The position numbers and the translations under genes were made by a program. A stretch of 64,000 nucleotides of DNA, taken from Acidobacteriota bacterium. Its GTDB lineage: Bacteria; Acidobacteriota; Terriglobia; Bryobacterales; Bryobacteraceae. The notes below the pieces were generated by a model. It had not been told where the DNA came from. It searched no databases and was given only the letters and a program-made list of their open reading frames with translations. Below, piece by piece: positions 38,429 to 53,505 of the stretch (positions within the stretch are counted from its first letter, which is position 1; each line of letters begins with the position of its first letter). The stretch covers positions 1-64,000 of the forward strand of contig JAPKYZ010000063.1 of assembly GCA_026394055.1 (NCBI GenBank). The letters are read 5' to 3'.

Positions 38429-42979
<4,551 letters not shown>

Positions 42980-43048
42980 GGGCTGCGGCAAGAGTTACAG
43001 TAGCGGCTTAAGGCCGCGCCGTTCGAGACCACCAGCGAGAGAATACCG

Positions 43049-44461
43049 ATGGGAAAGATCACAGGCTTTAAGGAATACGGGCGCGAGACCGCGCCGCGCC
43101 GCCCGGTGGCGGAACGCATCAACGATTGGTTCGAGGTTTATCAGCCCTTCCCGGAAGAGCGCGTCCAAACCCAGGCCGCCCGCTGCATGGATTGCGGCGT
43201 GCCGTTCTGCCATACCGGCCAGGGCACCGTGGGCTGCCCGGTAAACAACCTGATTCCGGATTGGAACGACATGGTCTACCGGGGCCGTTGGAAAGAGGCG
43301 ATCCGCGAACTGCACGCCACCAACAACTTCCCGGAGTTCACTGGCCGCATCTGCCCCGCCCCCTGCGAGCAGAGCTGCGTGCTGGGCATCAATGAACCGC
43401 CGGTCTCGATCAAAGTAATCGAGAAGACCATCATTGAGCACGCCTTCAAGGAAGGTTGGATCAAGCCGGAGCCGCCCATCCGCCGCACCCACCGCCGGGT
43501 GGCGATCGTGGGCTCCGGTCCGGCAGGTCTCGCCGCCGCGCAGCAGTTGAATCGTGCCGGACACACGGTCACCGTGTTTGAAAAGGCCGACAAGCCCGGT
43601 GGCCTGCTGCGCTACGGCATCCCCGAATTCAAGCTGGAAAAGTGGGTGATCGACCGGCGGACCGCACAGATGGAAGCCGAAGGCGTCGAGTTCCGCTGCG
43701 GCGTCAACGTCGGCGTTGATATCGATGTGGCCACGCTGAGCAAGCAGTTCGACGCGGTGCTGTTGTGCAATGGCGCGGAAGCGGGGCGCGATCTCGATGT
43801 CCCCGGGCGTCATCTGAACGGCGTCCACTTTGCCATGGAGTATCTGCCGCAAGCTAACCGCCGGGCCCTGGGGCTGCCGGTGGAGGGCGAACCGATTCTG
43901 GCCACCGGCAAGCGCGTCGTGATCATCGGCGGCGGCGACACCGGCGCGGACTGCCTGGGCTCCTCCATCCGCCAGGGCTGCACCGATGTCCAGATGTGGG
44001 AACTGATGACCGAGCCGCCGCCCGAGGGCACGCGTCCGGCCGATCAGCCCTGGCCGCTCTACCCGCGCCAGAAACGCATCGAGAGCGCCCATGAAGAATG
44101 GACGCCCGACCCGCGCCGCTACCAGGTAAAGACCGTCCGCCTGATCGGCGATTCCAGCGGCAACGTCAAGCAGATCGAAGCCGTCAACATCGCCACCGGC
44201 GAGGCCTTCACCGTGGATGCCGACCTGGTGCTGCTGGCGATGGGCTTCATCGGCCCCGACCGCGCCGATCAGTTCGGCGTCAAGCTGGACGCGCGCGGCA
44301 ACGTCGCCGCCACCAACTACGCCACGTCCACTCCGGGTGTGTTTGCCGCAGGCGACGTGCGCCGTGGCCAGTCCCTGGTGGTGTGGGCGATCCGGGAAGG
44401 CCGGGAGGCCGCCGAGGCGATCGCCCAGTTCCTGGAGCAGCGAGCCGAAGCCGCCGCTTAG
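43049..44461 (+). CDS. gltD: Glutamate synthase small subunit
   Basis: Beta subunit that passes electrons from NAD(P)H through FAD to GltB. 470 residues. N-terminal Fe-S region with [21 protein letters not shown] and CPAPCEQSC, then the FAD motif [11 protein letters not shown] and the pyridine-nucleotide motif [11 protein letters not shown]. It lies 69 nt after gltB, so they form an operon. A Rho-independent-like hairpin follows at 44516-44553. Confidence 0.97.
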   Translation: MGKITGFKEYGRETAPRRPVAERINDWFEVYQPFPEERVQTQAARCMDCGVPFCHTGQGTVGCPVNNLIPDWNDMVYRGRWKEAIRELHATNNFPEFTGRICPAPCEQSCVLGINEPPVSIKVIEKTIIEHAFKEGWIKPEPPIRRTHRRVAIVGSGPAGLAAAQQLNRAGHTVTVFEKADKPGGLLRYGIPEFKLEKWVIDRRTAQMEAEGVEFRCGVNVGVDIDVATLSKQFDAVLLCNGAEAGRDLDVPGRHLNGVHFAMEYLPQANRRALGLPVEGEPILATGKRVVIIGGGDTGADCLGSSIRQGCTDVQMWELMTEPPPEGTRPADQPWPLYPRQKRIESAHEEWTPDPRRYQVKTVRLIGDSSGNVKQIEAVNIATGEAFTVDADLVLLAMGFIGPDRADQFGVKLDARGNVAATNYATSTPGVFAAGDVRRGQSLVVWAIREGREAAEAIAQFLEQRAEAAA

Positions 44462-44515
44462 GTGTCCTGCCCCCAAAAGGTAGGAGCATTTCAAGACTCC
44501 CGCAACGGCGCCAGG

Positions 44516-44553
44516 CCGCCAAGAACTCTCTTCGTTGCTTTGCGGCTTGGCGG
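44516..44553 (+). terminator. Hairpin after gltD
   Basis: ccgccaag (44516-44523) pairs with cttggcgg (44546-44553) around a 22-nt loop. It lies about 55 nt past the gltD stop codon. No U-tract. Similar ccaag...cttggc hairpins are common in high-GC genomes. Confidence 0.5.
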
Positions 44554-44634
44554 GACAATCAGTGAGGACATTTGTCGCGAACTTCGGAGACAGGACACTA
44601 GTTGGCCGCGCCAAAACACTCGAGCCGCTTCACA

Positions 44635-44704
44635 CCGAGCCGCGACTGCAAGGGGCGGAGTGCCCTCCGATGCACTGCCAATCGCGCAACGGGCACTCCG
44701 CTCC
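44635..44704. repeat. Copy of the GAGCCGCGAC...GGAGCGG repeat with inverted partner
   Basis: GAGCCGCGAC at about 44637-44646 is followed by the unit ending ggggcggagtgccc (44652-44665). A near-complement, gggcactccgctcc, occurs at 44691-44704 (1 mismatch), making a hairpin with a 25-nt loop. The remaining sequence of the gap 44554-44725 shows no gene. Confidence 0.6.
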
Positions 44705-44725
44705 AGTAACTGTCAGACCGCGAAC

Positions 44726-45601
44726 CTAGACGCTAACGACCGGGCAAGGCGCCATCCGGATGATCGAGTACGCCTTGGCCCGCAACCGCCCGAACATCCC
44801 GTCTGCGGTGTGACCACGACCGATCACGATCAGGTCGGCCTTTTCGGCGGCGGCCAATTCGCACACCTGGTGCGCCACGTCGCCGTAGTCGATGACGACG
44901 GCGGCATGCTTGACGCCCACCTCGTCCAGCATCTCGTCCAGGCGAGCCTTGGCGGAGCTGGCAAAGTAGTCGCGCCAGTTGGGGTCATACGATTCGCCGG
45001 ACTGGCCTTCCAGCGACGGCGCCACGTGCGCCACCACCAGCTTGGCTCCCATCTCTTGCGCAAAGTCCGCCGCCCAGCGCAGCACCTTGACGCCTTCCGG
45101 GTTGAAATCGAGCGCCACCAGCACGCGCAGAAACTCGATCTTGTCCATCGGCGGAGCTTCTTCCATATGGACGCCCGTCAGCACGGGGCATTTGGCATCA
45201 TGCAGTATCTGCGCCGCCACGGAGCCCAACAGGAACCGCCGGAACATGCCGTAGCCGTGCGTGGCGATCGCGACCAAGTCCGCGCCTTGCTCCGCCGCAA
45301 ACTCGGCCAGCCGCGCGCCGGGTTCGCCTTCGAGCAGTGTCCGCCGGACGTCAAAGGCGGCCATCTCGTCGCTGAGAAAACCGCTTAGCTGCTTTCTGGC
45401 ATGTGCCTCCCGGGCTGCCAGCACTTCCGCCAGCGCCGGACCGCTGACTTCAATCGACATCGCCTCATAGTGGGGCGGCGGCAACACATGCACCATCTCG
45501 ACGGCCGGGTTAAAGCGCCGGGCCAGGGCTTCCACATAATGCGCCGCCCCGCGGCTCCGGGCCGAAAAATCGACCGGAAAGACAATCTTGTTGAACTTCA
45601 T
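44726..45601 (-). CDS. Tandem universal stress protein (two UspA domains)
   Basis: A 291-residue cytoplasmic protein with two UspA-like domains (about 1-140 and 150-291). The second domain ends with the ATP-binding loop GRGHTADGMFGRLRAKAYSIIR (G-2X-G-9X-G(S/T)-like), while the first has GYGMFRRFLLGSVAAQILHDAKCPV. It may bind ATP and modulate stress physiology. It is 29 nt downstream of the receiver-like gene, on the same strand, and 2 kb from the sigma54 activator that faces away. Confidence 0.92.
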   Translation of the reverse strand: MKFNKIVFPVDFSARSRGAAHYVEALARRFNPAVEMVHVLPPPHYEAMSIEVSGPALAEVLAAREAHARKQLSGFLSDEMAAFDVRRTLLEGEPGARLAEFAAEQGADLVAIATHGYGMFRRFLLGSVAAQILHDAKCPVLTGVHMEEAPPMDKIEFLRVLVALDFNPEGVKVLRWAADFAQEMGAKLVVAHVAPSLEGQSGESYDPNWRDYFASSAKARLDEMLDEVGVKHAAVVIDYGDVAHQVCELAAAEKADLIVIGRGHTADGMFGRLRAKAYSIIRMAPCPVVSV

Positions 45602-45630
45602 GGTTCCACCTCCACCGCAATGACTAGCAC

Positions 45631-45999
45631 TTAAGTGGCCGGATGGGATCGGGCGGGGCGTTCGAAATGTGTGCGGGCATGCAGCTGCGCCGCCATCACC
45701 GCCAACAGCACGGTGTGGGGCGGATCGTCGTGGAACACCACGGTCTTGACCCCCGCGTCCCAGGCCCGCGACAAGCCCATTTCGTCACCCCGGTGGGCCA
45801 CCACCACCGTCCGCTCGGGATGGGCCAGGCCGCAGTCCAGTTGTGCCAACCCGTTGGTGTCGACAATCAACACGCCCTCATATCCCGGGTCCGGTTGGTT
45901 TGCAATCTCCACATTCAGGCTGCACGTTTTCAGTAAGACCTTCCGCAGCTCATCCGCCTCCCGGCGGTTGGTCAGCGCGACCTGGATGCGATTCACCAT
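45631..45999 (-). CDS. Receiver-like small protein (pseudo-response regulator)
   Basis: A 122-residue protein. The start MVNRIQVALTN (45999) is preferred; an upstream in-frame ATG would add an unlikely N-terminus. The alternating hydrophobic strands (VLIVDTNGLAQLDC, TVVVAHRGDEMGL, VKTVVFHDDPP, VLLAVMAAQLH) fit a CheY-like fold, but the phosphoacceptor aspartate and the acidic pocket are not clearly present. Either a degenerate receiver or an unrelated alpha/beta protein. A sigma54-like sequence lies at 46014-46029. Confidence 0.55.
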   Translation of the reverse strand: MVNRIQVALTNRREADELRKVLLKTCSLNVEIANQPDPGYEGVLIVDTNGLAQLDCGLAHPERTVVVAHRGDEMGLSRAWDAGVKTVVFHDDPPHTVLLAVMAAQLHARTHFERPARSHPAT

Positions 46000-46160
46000 T
46001 GCCCGGTTCTGTATGCAACCGGTGGGCCGCAACGCTCAGGCTCGTGTGATCAATCAGATACGCGCATTTCCCCTGGGTGATTTTCCCCAGTTGGGTGATT
46101 TCGCACAATGCAAACGAGGGGTGTTCAGGGGTGTGCAGAAAGGACTAGAATGGAGATCCG

Positions 46161-47471
46161 ATGGCACAGAACCTGTTGGATGTCCTGTTTCGGGCGATTC
46201 CCGACGGTCTCATCGTGTATAACCGCGACATGCGGATCACCGCCGCGAACCCCGCCGCCGAACATATTTTTGGCATGTCCGCCGAAGCGCTGGCTGGACG
46301 GACTTGCAAAGAAGTGTTCGGGTGCGTGTCGTGCGACCACCACTGCGGAATCGCCGAAGGGCTTCTCCCCGGACCCGAAGAGCGCAACTCGACCGTACAG
46401 ATCCATGATGGCCGGGGGCATGATCGCGTCGCCCTGATCCGCACCGTGCCGCTCGTGAACGATCAGGGTGAACCCGACGGCGCCATCGCCACCTTCCGGA
46501 CCGTCTCGACGCCCTTTGCTCCGGCCACGGCTTTTGAGATCATCGCCGAATCGGCGTCGATGAAAGACGTGATGGCCTTCTTGCGCCGCGTCGCCGCCAG
46601 CGAAGCCAGCACCATTCTGCTGGAAGGCGAAAACGGCACCGGCAAGGACTTGCTGGCCAAAGCGCTGCACTACCAAAGCGTCCGTCAGGGCGGCCCTTTT
46701 ACCGCCATCAACTGCGCGGCCATCCCGGACACACTGCTCGAAAGCGAGCTGTTCGGCCACGAGAAAGGCGCCTACACCGACGCCCGGGCACAGAAGCGGG
46801 GCTTGTTTGAGCTGGCTTCCGGCGGCACGCTGTTCCTGGACGAGATCGGCGAGATTCCTATGCCGCTGCAGGCCAAGCTACTGCGCTGCCTGGAGGAGCG
46901 CACCTTTAAGCGCTTGGGCGGCCTGAAGGATATTGAACTGGACGCCCGCGTCATCGCCGCCACCAACCGCAATTTGCGCGAGGCCGTCAAGGAAGGCGCT
47001 TTCCGGCAGGACCTCTATTTCCGCCTGAACGTCATCCACATCGACATCCCCCCGCTCCGCGAACGGCGCGCCGATATTGTGCCGATGGCGCGCTTCTTTG
47101 TCGAACAGTACAACCGCAAGTTTAAGCGCCACATCGAAGGGCTTACCTCAGAAGCGGAGACGGCCTTGCTGCTCCACAGTTGGCCCGGCAATGTCCGCGA
47201 ACTGCGCAATGCGATCGAGCGCGCCATGATTCTGGAAGATAGCTCCCGCATCACGGCCGGCAGCTTGCCGCTCGATACGCCCGCGCGGGAGGTGCTGGCC
47301 GCCCAGGCGGCTACTCTGCCCGAAGATTGGATTCCGCTCGAAGAAAGCGAACGCCGCCTGGTGGAAAAAGCGCTCGCCACGGCCGGCGGCAATCAAACCC
47401 AGGCCGCGCGGCTGCTGTCGATCACGCGCGACACGCTGCGCTACAAGATGAAGAAGTTCAACCTGAAATAG
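46161..47471 (+). CDS. Sigma54-dependent transcriptional activator with N-terminal PAS domain
   Basis: A 436-residue enhancer-binding protein. N-terminal PAS domain (about 1-125) contains a cysteine cluster, Cys49, Cys55, Cys58 and Cys62 (C-x5-C-x2-C-x3-C), which could bind metal or an Fe-S cluster or sense redox. The AAA+ domain follows: Walker A GENGTGKD, GAYTDA (variant of GAFTGA), Walker B GGTLFLDEIGE. A Fis-like helix-turn-helix is at the C-terminus (GGNQTQAARLLSITRDTLRYKMKKFNL). SD site GGAG 6 nt before the start. It is divergent from the receiver/Usp genes. Confidence 0.92.
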   Translation: MAQNLLDVLFRAIPDGLIVYNRDMRITAANPAAEHIFGMSAEALAGRTCKEVFGCVSCDHHCGIAEGLLPGPEERNSTVQIHDGRGHDRVALIRTVPLVNDQGEPDGAIATFRTVSTPFAPATAFEIIAESASMKDVMAFLRRVAASEASTILLEGENGTGKDLLAKALHYQSVRQGGPFTAINCAAIPDTLLESELFGHEKGAYTDARAQKRGLFELASGGTLFLDEIGEIPMPLQAKLLRCLEERTFKRLGGLKDIELDARVIAATNRNLREAVKEGAFRQDLYFRLNVIHIDIPPLRERRADIVPMARFFVEQYNRKFKRHIEGLTSEAETALLLHSWPGNVRELRNAIERAMILEDSSRITAGSLPLDTPAREVLAAQAATLPEDWIPLEESERRLVEKALATAGGNQTQAARLLSITRDTLRYKMKKFNLK

Positions 47472-47506
47472 CTGGCGGGCACACTCGGCGTCTTTGTGAT
47501 GGAAGT

Positions 47507-47575
47507 CCGCTCCCTCAAGGTGGCGGCTCTGTAACGGGCTGATTCTACTCAACCCGCGCGCGTCAGCCAGCGGTC
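47507..47575. repeat. Intergenic hairpin repeat, 69-bp form
   Basis: The left arm begins ccgctccctcaaggtggcgg and continues to gctctg; the right arm ends gcgcgtcagccagcggtc. It aligns over its full length with 58727-58796. It is the GAGCCGCGAC...GGAGCGG family in reverse. It lies between the sigma54 activator stop and ruvA. Confidence 0.7.
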
Positions 47576-47626
47576 CGCCCACGGGCCCTCACGCGCCGCC
47601 CTAGCCCAGCCCTCTATACTCGACTC

Positions 47627-48214
47627 ATGATTGCGCACTTGCGCGGCAACGTCCTCGAAAAAGAACCCGGCCATCTCATCGTGGATGTCTCCGGTGTCGG
47701 CTACGACGTGACGGTGCCGATCTCCACCTGGACCCGCATCCCGGATCTGGGCCACACCGTCTCCCTGCTGATCTACACCGTCGTTCGCGAAGACGCGTTG
47801 CTGCTGTTCGGCTTTCTGACCAAAGACGAAAAAGCGCTGTTTGAGAAGCTGATCAGCGTCAGCGGCATTGGCCCCAAACTGGCTGTCACGGTGCTTTCCG
47901 GCTTAGCCGCCCCGGACCTGATCGCCGCCATCCGCGGTGGAGACCTGGCTCGCCTGACGCGCATCCCCGGCGTCGGCAAAAAGACGGCTGAGCGTCTGGT
48001 GGTGGAGCTGCGTGACAAAGTCGGCGCCCCCACCGATACGCCCTTCCCCGTCGCCACCGCGATCACGGCGCTCGATCAGGACGTTTTGTCGGCTCTGGTG
48101 AACTTGGGCTGCCAACGCAACGCCGCCGAGGCCGCCCTGGCCAAGCTGAAGGCCTCCGGCGCGCCACAGGACTTTGAGACGCTGTTCCGGCGCGCGCTGG
48201 AACTGGTGCGCTAG
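47627..48214 (+). CDS. ruvA: Holliday junction DNA helicase subunit RuvA
   Basis: A 195-residue protein that binds four-way junctions as a tetramer. N-terminal OB fold (MIAHLRGNVLEKEPGHLIVDVSGVGYDV), two HhH motifs in GIGPKLAVTVLSGL and IPGVGKKTAERLVVELRDK, and the C-terminal three-helix domain that contacts RuvB. It lies 12 nt before ruvB. TATACT (47615-47620) is 6 nt before the ATG, so the message may be leaderless. Confidence 0.97.
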   Translation: MIAHLRGNVLEKEPGHLIVDVSGVGYDVTVPISTWTRIPDLGHTVSLLIYTVVREDALLLFGFLTKDEKALFEKLISVSGIGPKLAVTVLSGLAAPDLIAAIRGGDLARLTRIPGVGKKTAERLVVELRDKVGAPTDTPFPVATAITALDQDVLSALVNLGCQRNAAEAALAKLKASGAPQDFETLFRRALELVR

Positions 48215-48226
48215 CCTAAAGTTCGG

Positions 48227-49249
<1,023 letters not shown>

Positions 49250-49343
49250 CCCCGGGAAGTTGTCAGCAGCTCGTGGTGGTGCAGGCGGAAGGTCTGCGCC
49301 ATCAATTCCCGCTCCGGTCCGCAGCCTCACGCGGGTGTGCCCC

Positions 49344-49826
49344 CTAGTCTTTGGCCTTGGCGATCGCCGCATACTGCGCGCTGACGGCGCGGCAGTAGTC
49401 GTCTGGGGAGATCAGGATCTGCAGGCCGCGTTGCCCGGCGGAGATGGAGATGACGTCGAACAGGATGGCGGTTTCGTCCAGCCAGACGGGGTAGTCTTTC
49501 TTGCCGGCGAGGGCCGTGACGCCGCCGCGGATGTAGCCCGTCAGGGGCAGCACTTCGTTGAGGGCGACGGTGTCGATCTTGCGATCTCCAGTGGCGCGAG
49601 CCAAGGCTTTCAGGTCGAGCTGCGCGTTGCCGGGGACCACCGCTAAGCAGACGCCGTGGCGATCTCCGCGGGCCACCAGCGTCTTGAAGACCTGCTCCGG
49701 CGGCAGGCCGATTTTGGCGGCAACGGTCTCGGCGGCCAGATCGGCGGGGTCTACTTCGTACTCACGCAACTCATAGCCGATGCCCAGTTGATCGAGCAAG
49801 CGGCAGGCATTGGTTTTGGCGGCCAT
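49344..49826 (-). CDS. ybaK: YbaK/EbsC-type aminoacyl-tRNA deacylase
   Basis: A 160-residue trans-editing enzyme that clears misacylated Cys-tRNA(Pro) or similar. Family features: [24 protein letters not shown] start, TLVARGD and [16 protein letters not shown] with conserved lysine-rich loop, and the [21 protein letters not shown] motif. It is 16 nt downstream of the Fe-S oxidoreductase gene, so probably in one operon. Confidence 0.92.
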   Translation of the reverse strand: MAAKTNACRLLDQLGIGYELREYEVDPADLAAETVAAKIGLPPEQVFKTLVARGDRHGVCLAVVPGNAQLDLKALARATGDRKIDTVALNEVLPLTGYIRGGVTALAGKKDYPVWLDETAILFDVISISAGQRGLQILISPDDYCRAVSAQYAAIAKAKD

Positions 49827-49842
49827 CCGCGCTCCGGCAGCC

Positions 49843-51705
49843 CTAGTTCTTGGGCGGCAGCGAGGCCGCGGCGATCTGGGCGATGTCGAGCAGCTTGGGC
49901 GGGTTTGCGCCGCCTACCTGCACCAGCGCATCGCGGAACATGGTGTTGCAGAATGGGCAGGCTGCGGCGACCGTGGTGGCTCCGGTGGCCACTAGTTCCT
50001 TGGCGCGAGTTTCGCTGACGCGGTCGCCGTGCTCTTCACCCAGGAAGGCCAAGCCACCACCGGCACCGCAACAGAAGCTGCGTTCGCGGGCCCGCGGCGG
50101 GTCGATGACGGTGCCGCCCAGGCTAGCGACGGCGCGTGGCTCATCGTAGACATCGCGGTAGCGGCCCAGATAGCAGGGGTCGTGATAAACCACGGTTTCG
50201 GTGGACTTCGATTGCGGCAGCTTGTCCTGGTAGCGGTGCAGAAACTCGCTGTGGTGTTCGACGTTGGGCGTTTCGCCGAACTCCTTCCAGTCTTCGGTCA
50301 TGGTGCGGACGCAGTGCGGGCAGATGGAGACGATCTTTTTGGGCTTGGCGGCGCGGATGTTGTCCAGGTTCTGTTCGGCCAGTTGGCCAAACGCCAGATC
50401 GTTGCCCAGACGGCGGGCGGCGTCACCGGTGCAGCGCTCCTTTTTGAGGACGCCGAAGGTGACGTTCAAGTGCCGCATCACCTGCACCAGCGACGAGACG
50501 ATCTCGCGGCCCTTGGGGTCATAGGAGCCCATGCAGCCCAGCCACAAGCAGTATTCCTGGGTGCCGTCATAGAGCGGCAGTTCTTGCTTCGAGATGAACT
50601 TGTCGCGCTCGTTGGACGACATGCCCAGGGGGTTGCCGTTGCGCTCCAGGTTCAAGAACAGCTTGTTGCCGTAGTCATCTTCCCATTCGCCCGTGTTCAC
50701 CGCGCCCCGGCGCAGGCCGACGATCACCGGCAGGTGCTGAATGCCCACCGGGCACTGGAACTCGCAGGCGCCGCAGCTGGTGCACTGGAAGGCCGCTTCC
50801 TGCGATTCGTACTTGCCCATCAGCTTCTCTTCGCTGGCCGGGCCAAACTCGTTCAAGTAGCCACGCAGACCGAGAATGATCTCTTTGGGGTTCAGCGTCT
50901 TGCCGGTGTTGTGGGCGGGGCAGTGTTCGGTGCAGCGGCCGCATTCGACGCAGGAATAGGCCTGCAGCGAAACAATCTGCGTCAGGTCCTTACCAGTGAG
51001 CAGGCCGAAATCTTCATCGCCGTCCAGCTTGGGGATCTTAGAAAAGCCGTCGCGCCGCAGGAAGACCGTGAACGGGCTCAGCACCAGGTGCAGGTGCTTG
51101 GTGTGCGGAATCAGCGGCAGGAAGATGAACAGCGCCAGAGTGTGCAGCCACCAGAAAACCCGCCCGGCCACCGTCGGCCCGTCGTGAACCGGCAGCGCGT
51201 AGTCGGCCAGATAGGTCCACATCAGGGTGAAGATCAGCATCGCGATGAAGCCGCTCTCCCAGGAGACTTTGGTGCCCAGCCATTGCGGTTTCACCAGGAA
51301 GCGGCGGACGGCCAAGCCGGTGATCGAGATCATCACCATCACCGCGAACAGCGACGCCAGGAAGAAGTAGAAGCGTCCAAAGAAGCTTTCCGGGTCCAGC
51401 AGCGGGAAGCCGAAGCCTTTGCCGATATGGTCCACCGTGATGACGCCAAAGGCGCAGAAGCCCCAGAACACAAAGGCGTGGGCGATGCCGGGCAGCGGGC
51501 GCTGCTGGATCACCTTGGCTTGCAGCATCACTTCCCAGACGAACTCCCAAACGCGGCGGCCGAGCGGTGCCAGCACAAACTCCCCGTCTTTTTTTGACGC
51601 CAGGATGTTTTTCAGCATGGGCTGAAAGCGGCGCCAGAACAGACTTACGGAGGTGACGAGGACGATGAAAAGGACCAGCTTTTCCGCCCAGTGCGGTTGA
51701 ACCAT
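49843..51705 (-). CDS. Membrane Fe-S oxidoreductase (heterodisulfide-reductase-like)
   Basis: A 620-residue protein. The start [13 protein letters not shown] at 51705 is chosen; 29 residues upstream of it are proline-rich and not part of the family. The N-terminal domain (about 1-240) has five or so transmembrane helices like NarI. Then two 4Fe-4S sites: [15 protein letters not shown] and [15 protein letters not shown]. The C-terminal half has CCG domains, [11 protein letters not shown] and [10 protein letters not shown], as in HdrD/GlpC-type proteins. It likely passes electrons between quinone and a cytoplasmic or periplasmic partner; which partner is unknown. Confidence 0.9.
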   Translation of the reverse strand: MVQPHWAEKLVLFIVLVTSVSLFWRRFQPMLKNILASKKDGEFVLAPLGRRVWEFVWEVMLQAKVIQQRPLPGIAHAFVFWGFCAFGVITVDHIGKGFGFPLLDPESFFGRFYFFLASLFAVMVMISITGLAVRRFLVKPQWLGTKVSWESGFIAMLIFTLMWTYLADYALPVHDGPTVAGRVFWWLHTLALFIFLPLIPHTKHLHLVLSPFTVFLRRDGFSKIPKLDGDEDFGLLTGKDLTQIVSLQAYSCVECGRCTEHCPAHNTGKTLNPKEIILGLRGYLNEFGPASEEKLMGKYESQEAAFQCTSCGACEFQCPVGIQHLPVIVGLRRGAVNTGEWEDDYGNKLFLNLERNGNPLGMSSNERDKFISKQELPLYDGTQEYCLWLGCMGSYDPKGREIVSSLVQVMRHLNVTFGVLKKERCTGDAARRLGNDLAFGQLAEQNLDNIRAAKPKKIVSICPHCVRTMTEDWKEFGETPNVEHHSEFLHRYQDKLPQSKSTETVVYHDPCYLGRYRDVYDEPRAVASLGGTVIDPPRARERSFCCGAGGGLAFLGEEHGDRVSETRAKELVATGATTVAAACPFCNTMFRDALVQVGGANPPKLLDIAQIAAASLPPKN

Positions 51706-51841
51706 ATTTCTACAATACTGTTTCCGGCGAGGATTCCACAGCCCCGGCGCCGGATTGGGTGGTGGTCTCCCCCCCGGTGCGGGGCCTTCCACCGGACGCT
51801 GGGGGTAGAAATGACGGTATTATCGAAGGATTGGCCTCAGT

Positions 51842-52792
51842 ATGTCTTTGCACCTAGTTGCCGGCGCGGCCGGCTTTATTGGTTCCCATCTCTGTGATCG
51901 GCTTGTGGCCGCCGGGCATGCCGTCACGGGGGTGGATAACTTCATCACCGGTTCGCCCGACAACCTGCGGCAATTGGCGGGACACCCGCAGTTTCAATTC
52001 GTCCGCGCGGACGTGACGGAGGCGGGTTGGGATGCCGGCTTGCCGGTGCAAAGCTTTGATTACATTTGGCATCTCGCCTCCCTGGCCAGTCCGGTGGAGT
52101 ATCTGAAGCACCCGCTGGAGACGCTGGAAACGGGCTCGACCGCGACGCGTAATCTGCTGGAGCTGGCCCGGCGCAATGACGCCACGTTTCTGGTTACCTC
52201 GACCAGCGAAGTCTATGGCGACCCGCTGGAGCATCCGCAATCGGAGCAGTACTGGGGAAATGTAAACTCGATCGGGCTCCGTTCCTGCTACGACGAGTCG
52301 AAGCGGTTTGCCGAGGCGATCACCATGGCCTACCACCGCGTCCACGGCGTCCGGACCACGATCGCCCGTATTTTCAATACTTACGGTCCTCGGATGGCGC
52401 TGAACGACGGCCGCGTCGTCCCGGCCTTTGTCGATCAGGCGTTGCGCGGCGAAGCGATTACGGTATTTGGCGATGGCCGCCAGACGCGGAGCTTTTGCTA
52501 CGTCAGTGACCTGGTGGAGGGGCTGATCCGGTTGATGCATTCGGGCTTCCGGGAGCCGGTGAATTTGGGCAATCCGGTGGAGATGACGATGCTCGAATTC
52601 GCGCAGGCGATCCAGGCCAAGACCGGCTCCGGCTCCGGCATTGTCTTCCGGCCCCTGCCGCAGGACGACCCCAAGCGCCGCCGCCCGGACATCAGCCGGG
52701 CCAAGCAGGTGTTGGGCTGGGAACCTCAGGTCTCCTTTGACGAAGGCATGGCGCTGACGATTGAGTACTTCTCGTCGCTAGTGACCGCCTAA
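51842..52792 (+). CDS. NAD-dependent epimerase/dehydratase, UDP-glucuronate decarboxylase (UXS)-like
   Basis: A 316-residue extended [13 protein letters not shown] (about 7-16) is the NAD-binding motif, with the catalytic serine/threonine in [10 protein letters not shown] and the YDESK pair. The [26 protein letters not shown] stretch is characteristic of UDP-glucuronate decarboxylase, which makes UDP-xylose for polysaccharide. SD site AAGGA lies about 12 nt upstream. No other sugar-nucleotide gene is adjacent. A UDP-glucose epimerase activity cannot be ruled out. Confidence 0.85.
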   Translation: MSLHLVAGAAGFIGSHLCDRLVAAGHAVTGVDNFITGSPDNLRQLAGHPQFQFVRADVTEAGWDAGLPVQSFDYIWHLASLASPVEYLKHPLETLETGSTATRNLLELARRNDATFLVTSTSEVYGDPLEHPQSEQYWGNVNSIGLRSCYDESKRFAEAITMAYHRVHGVRTTIARIFNTYGPRMALNDGRVVPAFVDQALRGEAITVFGDGRQTRSFCYVSDLVEGLIRLMHSGFREPVNLGNPVEMTMLEFAQAIQAKTGSGSGIVFRPLPQDDPKRRRPDISRAKQVLGWEPQVSFDEGMALTIEYFSSLVTA

Positions 52793-52802
52793 ACGGTCGC
52801 CG

Positions 52803-53486
52803 CTAGACCGGCCGGACCCAGACGCGGCTGGCAGCGGCGGGGTCGATCAACTTTTGCTCGCCGCCCACGGTGACGGCAATCGCGGCGAGCGAATGCTCGA
52901 TGGCCGAGGGCGGGGCGGCCGGGATACCTCGAGCAGTTGATTCCAGATAGCTCCGGGGCCGGATGCCGAGCTGGTCCAGGTATTCCAGCAGCGTCCGGTC
53001 CCGCTCAAAGACAAATTCCACCACGCCCGCGCCCTCGAGCTCTCCCAGCGGCTTCAGACCGCGCTCGCGCCGCTGCGCCGCGGTTTCCAGCTGCAGCGGA
53101 CTGCCATGCGGGCACGGTCCGGCGCCACCCAGTTTCTCGTCGAGCAAGCGCTCAAAATCGGCACTGATGGCGTGTTCCATCTGCTCAGCTTCGTCATGGA
53201 TCTTGTACCATTCCATGCCGAAGACCTCGGCCAGCATGCGCTCGATCAAGTGGTGCCGGTAAAGGACGCGGTTGGCGATGTCGGCTCCGGCGGGGGTGAG
53301 CGTGATGTGCCCATTGGGGGCGACGCGGATCAGCCCGTCGCGCACCAAACGCCGGGTGGCCATGGTCACCGCCGGGGCCGAGACACGCAACCAGCGCTTC
53401 AGCGTCGCCGCGATAACGGCTTCTCCTTCGGCCTCTGCTTCGGCAATGGCTTTCAGGTAATTTTCTTTGGAGATCGTAATCCGCAA
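52803..53486 (-). CDS. Iron/manganese-dependent repressor of the DtxR/MntR family
   Basis: A 227-residue metal-sensing regulator. The N-terminal winged helix is shown by ENYLKAIAEAEAEGEAVIAATLKRWLRVSAPAVTMATRRL; metal-ligand motifs EWYKIHDEAEQMEHAIS form the dimerisation domain, and a FeoA/SH3-like C-terminal domain follows about residue 150. It is divergent from the M28 peptidase with only 19 nt between the starts, so a control site here could affect both. The metal is not determinable by eye. Confidence 0.88.
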   Translation of the reverse strand: MRITISKENYLKAIAEAEAEGEAVIAATLKRWLRVSAPAVTMATRRLVRDGLIRVAPNGHITLTPAGADIANRVLYRHHLIERMLAEVFGMEWYKIHDEAEQMEHAISADFERLLDEKLGGAGPCPHGSPLQLETAAQRRERGLKPLGELEGAGVVEFVFERDRTLLEYLDQLGIRPRSYLESTARGIPAAPPSAIEHSLAAIAVTVGGEQKLIDPAAASRVWVRPV

Positions 53487-53505
53487 GCGTTAATGCTATT
53501 CTCTC

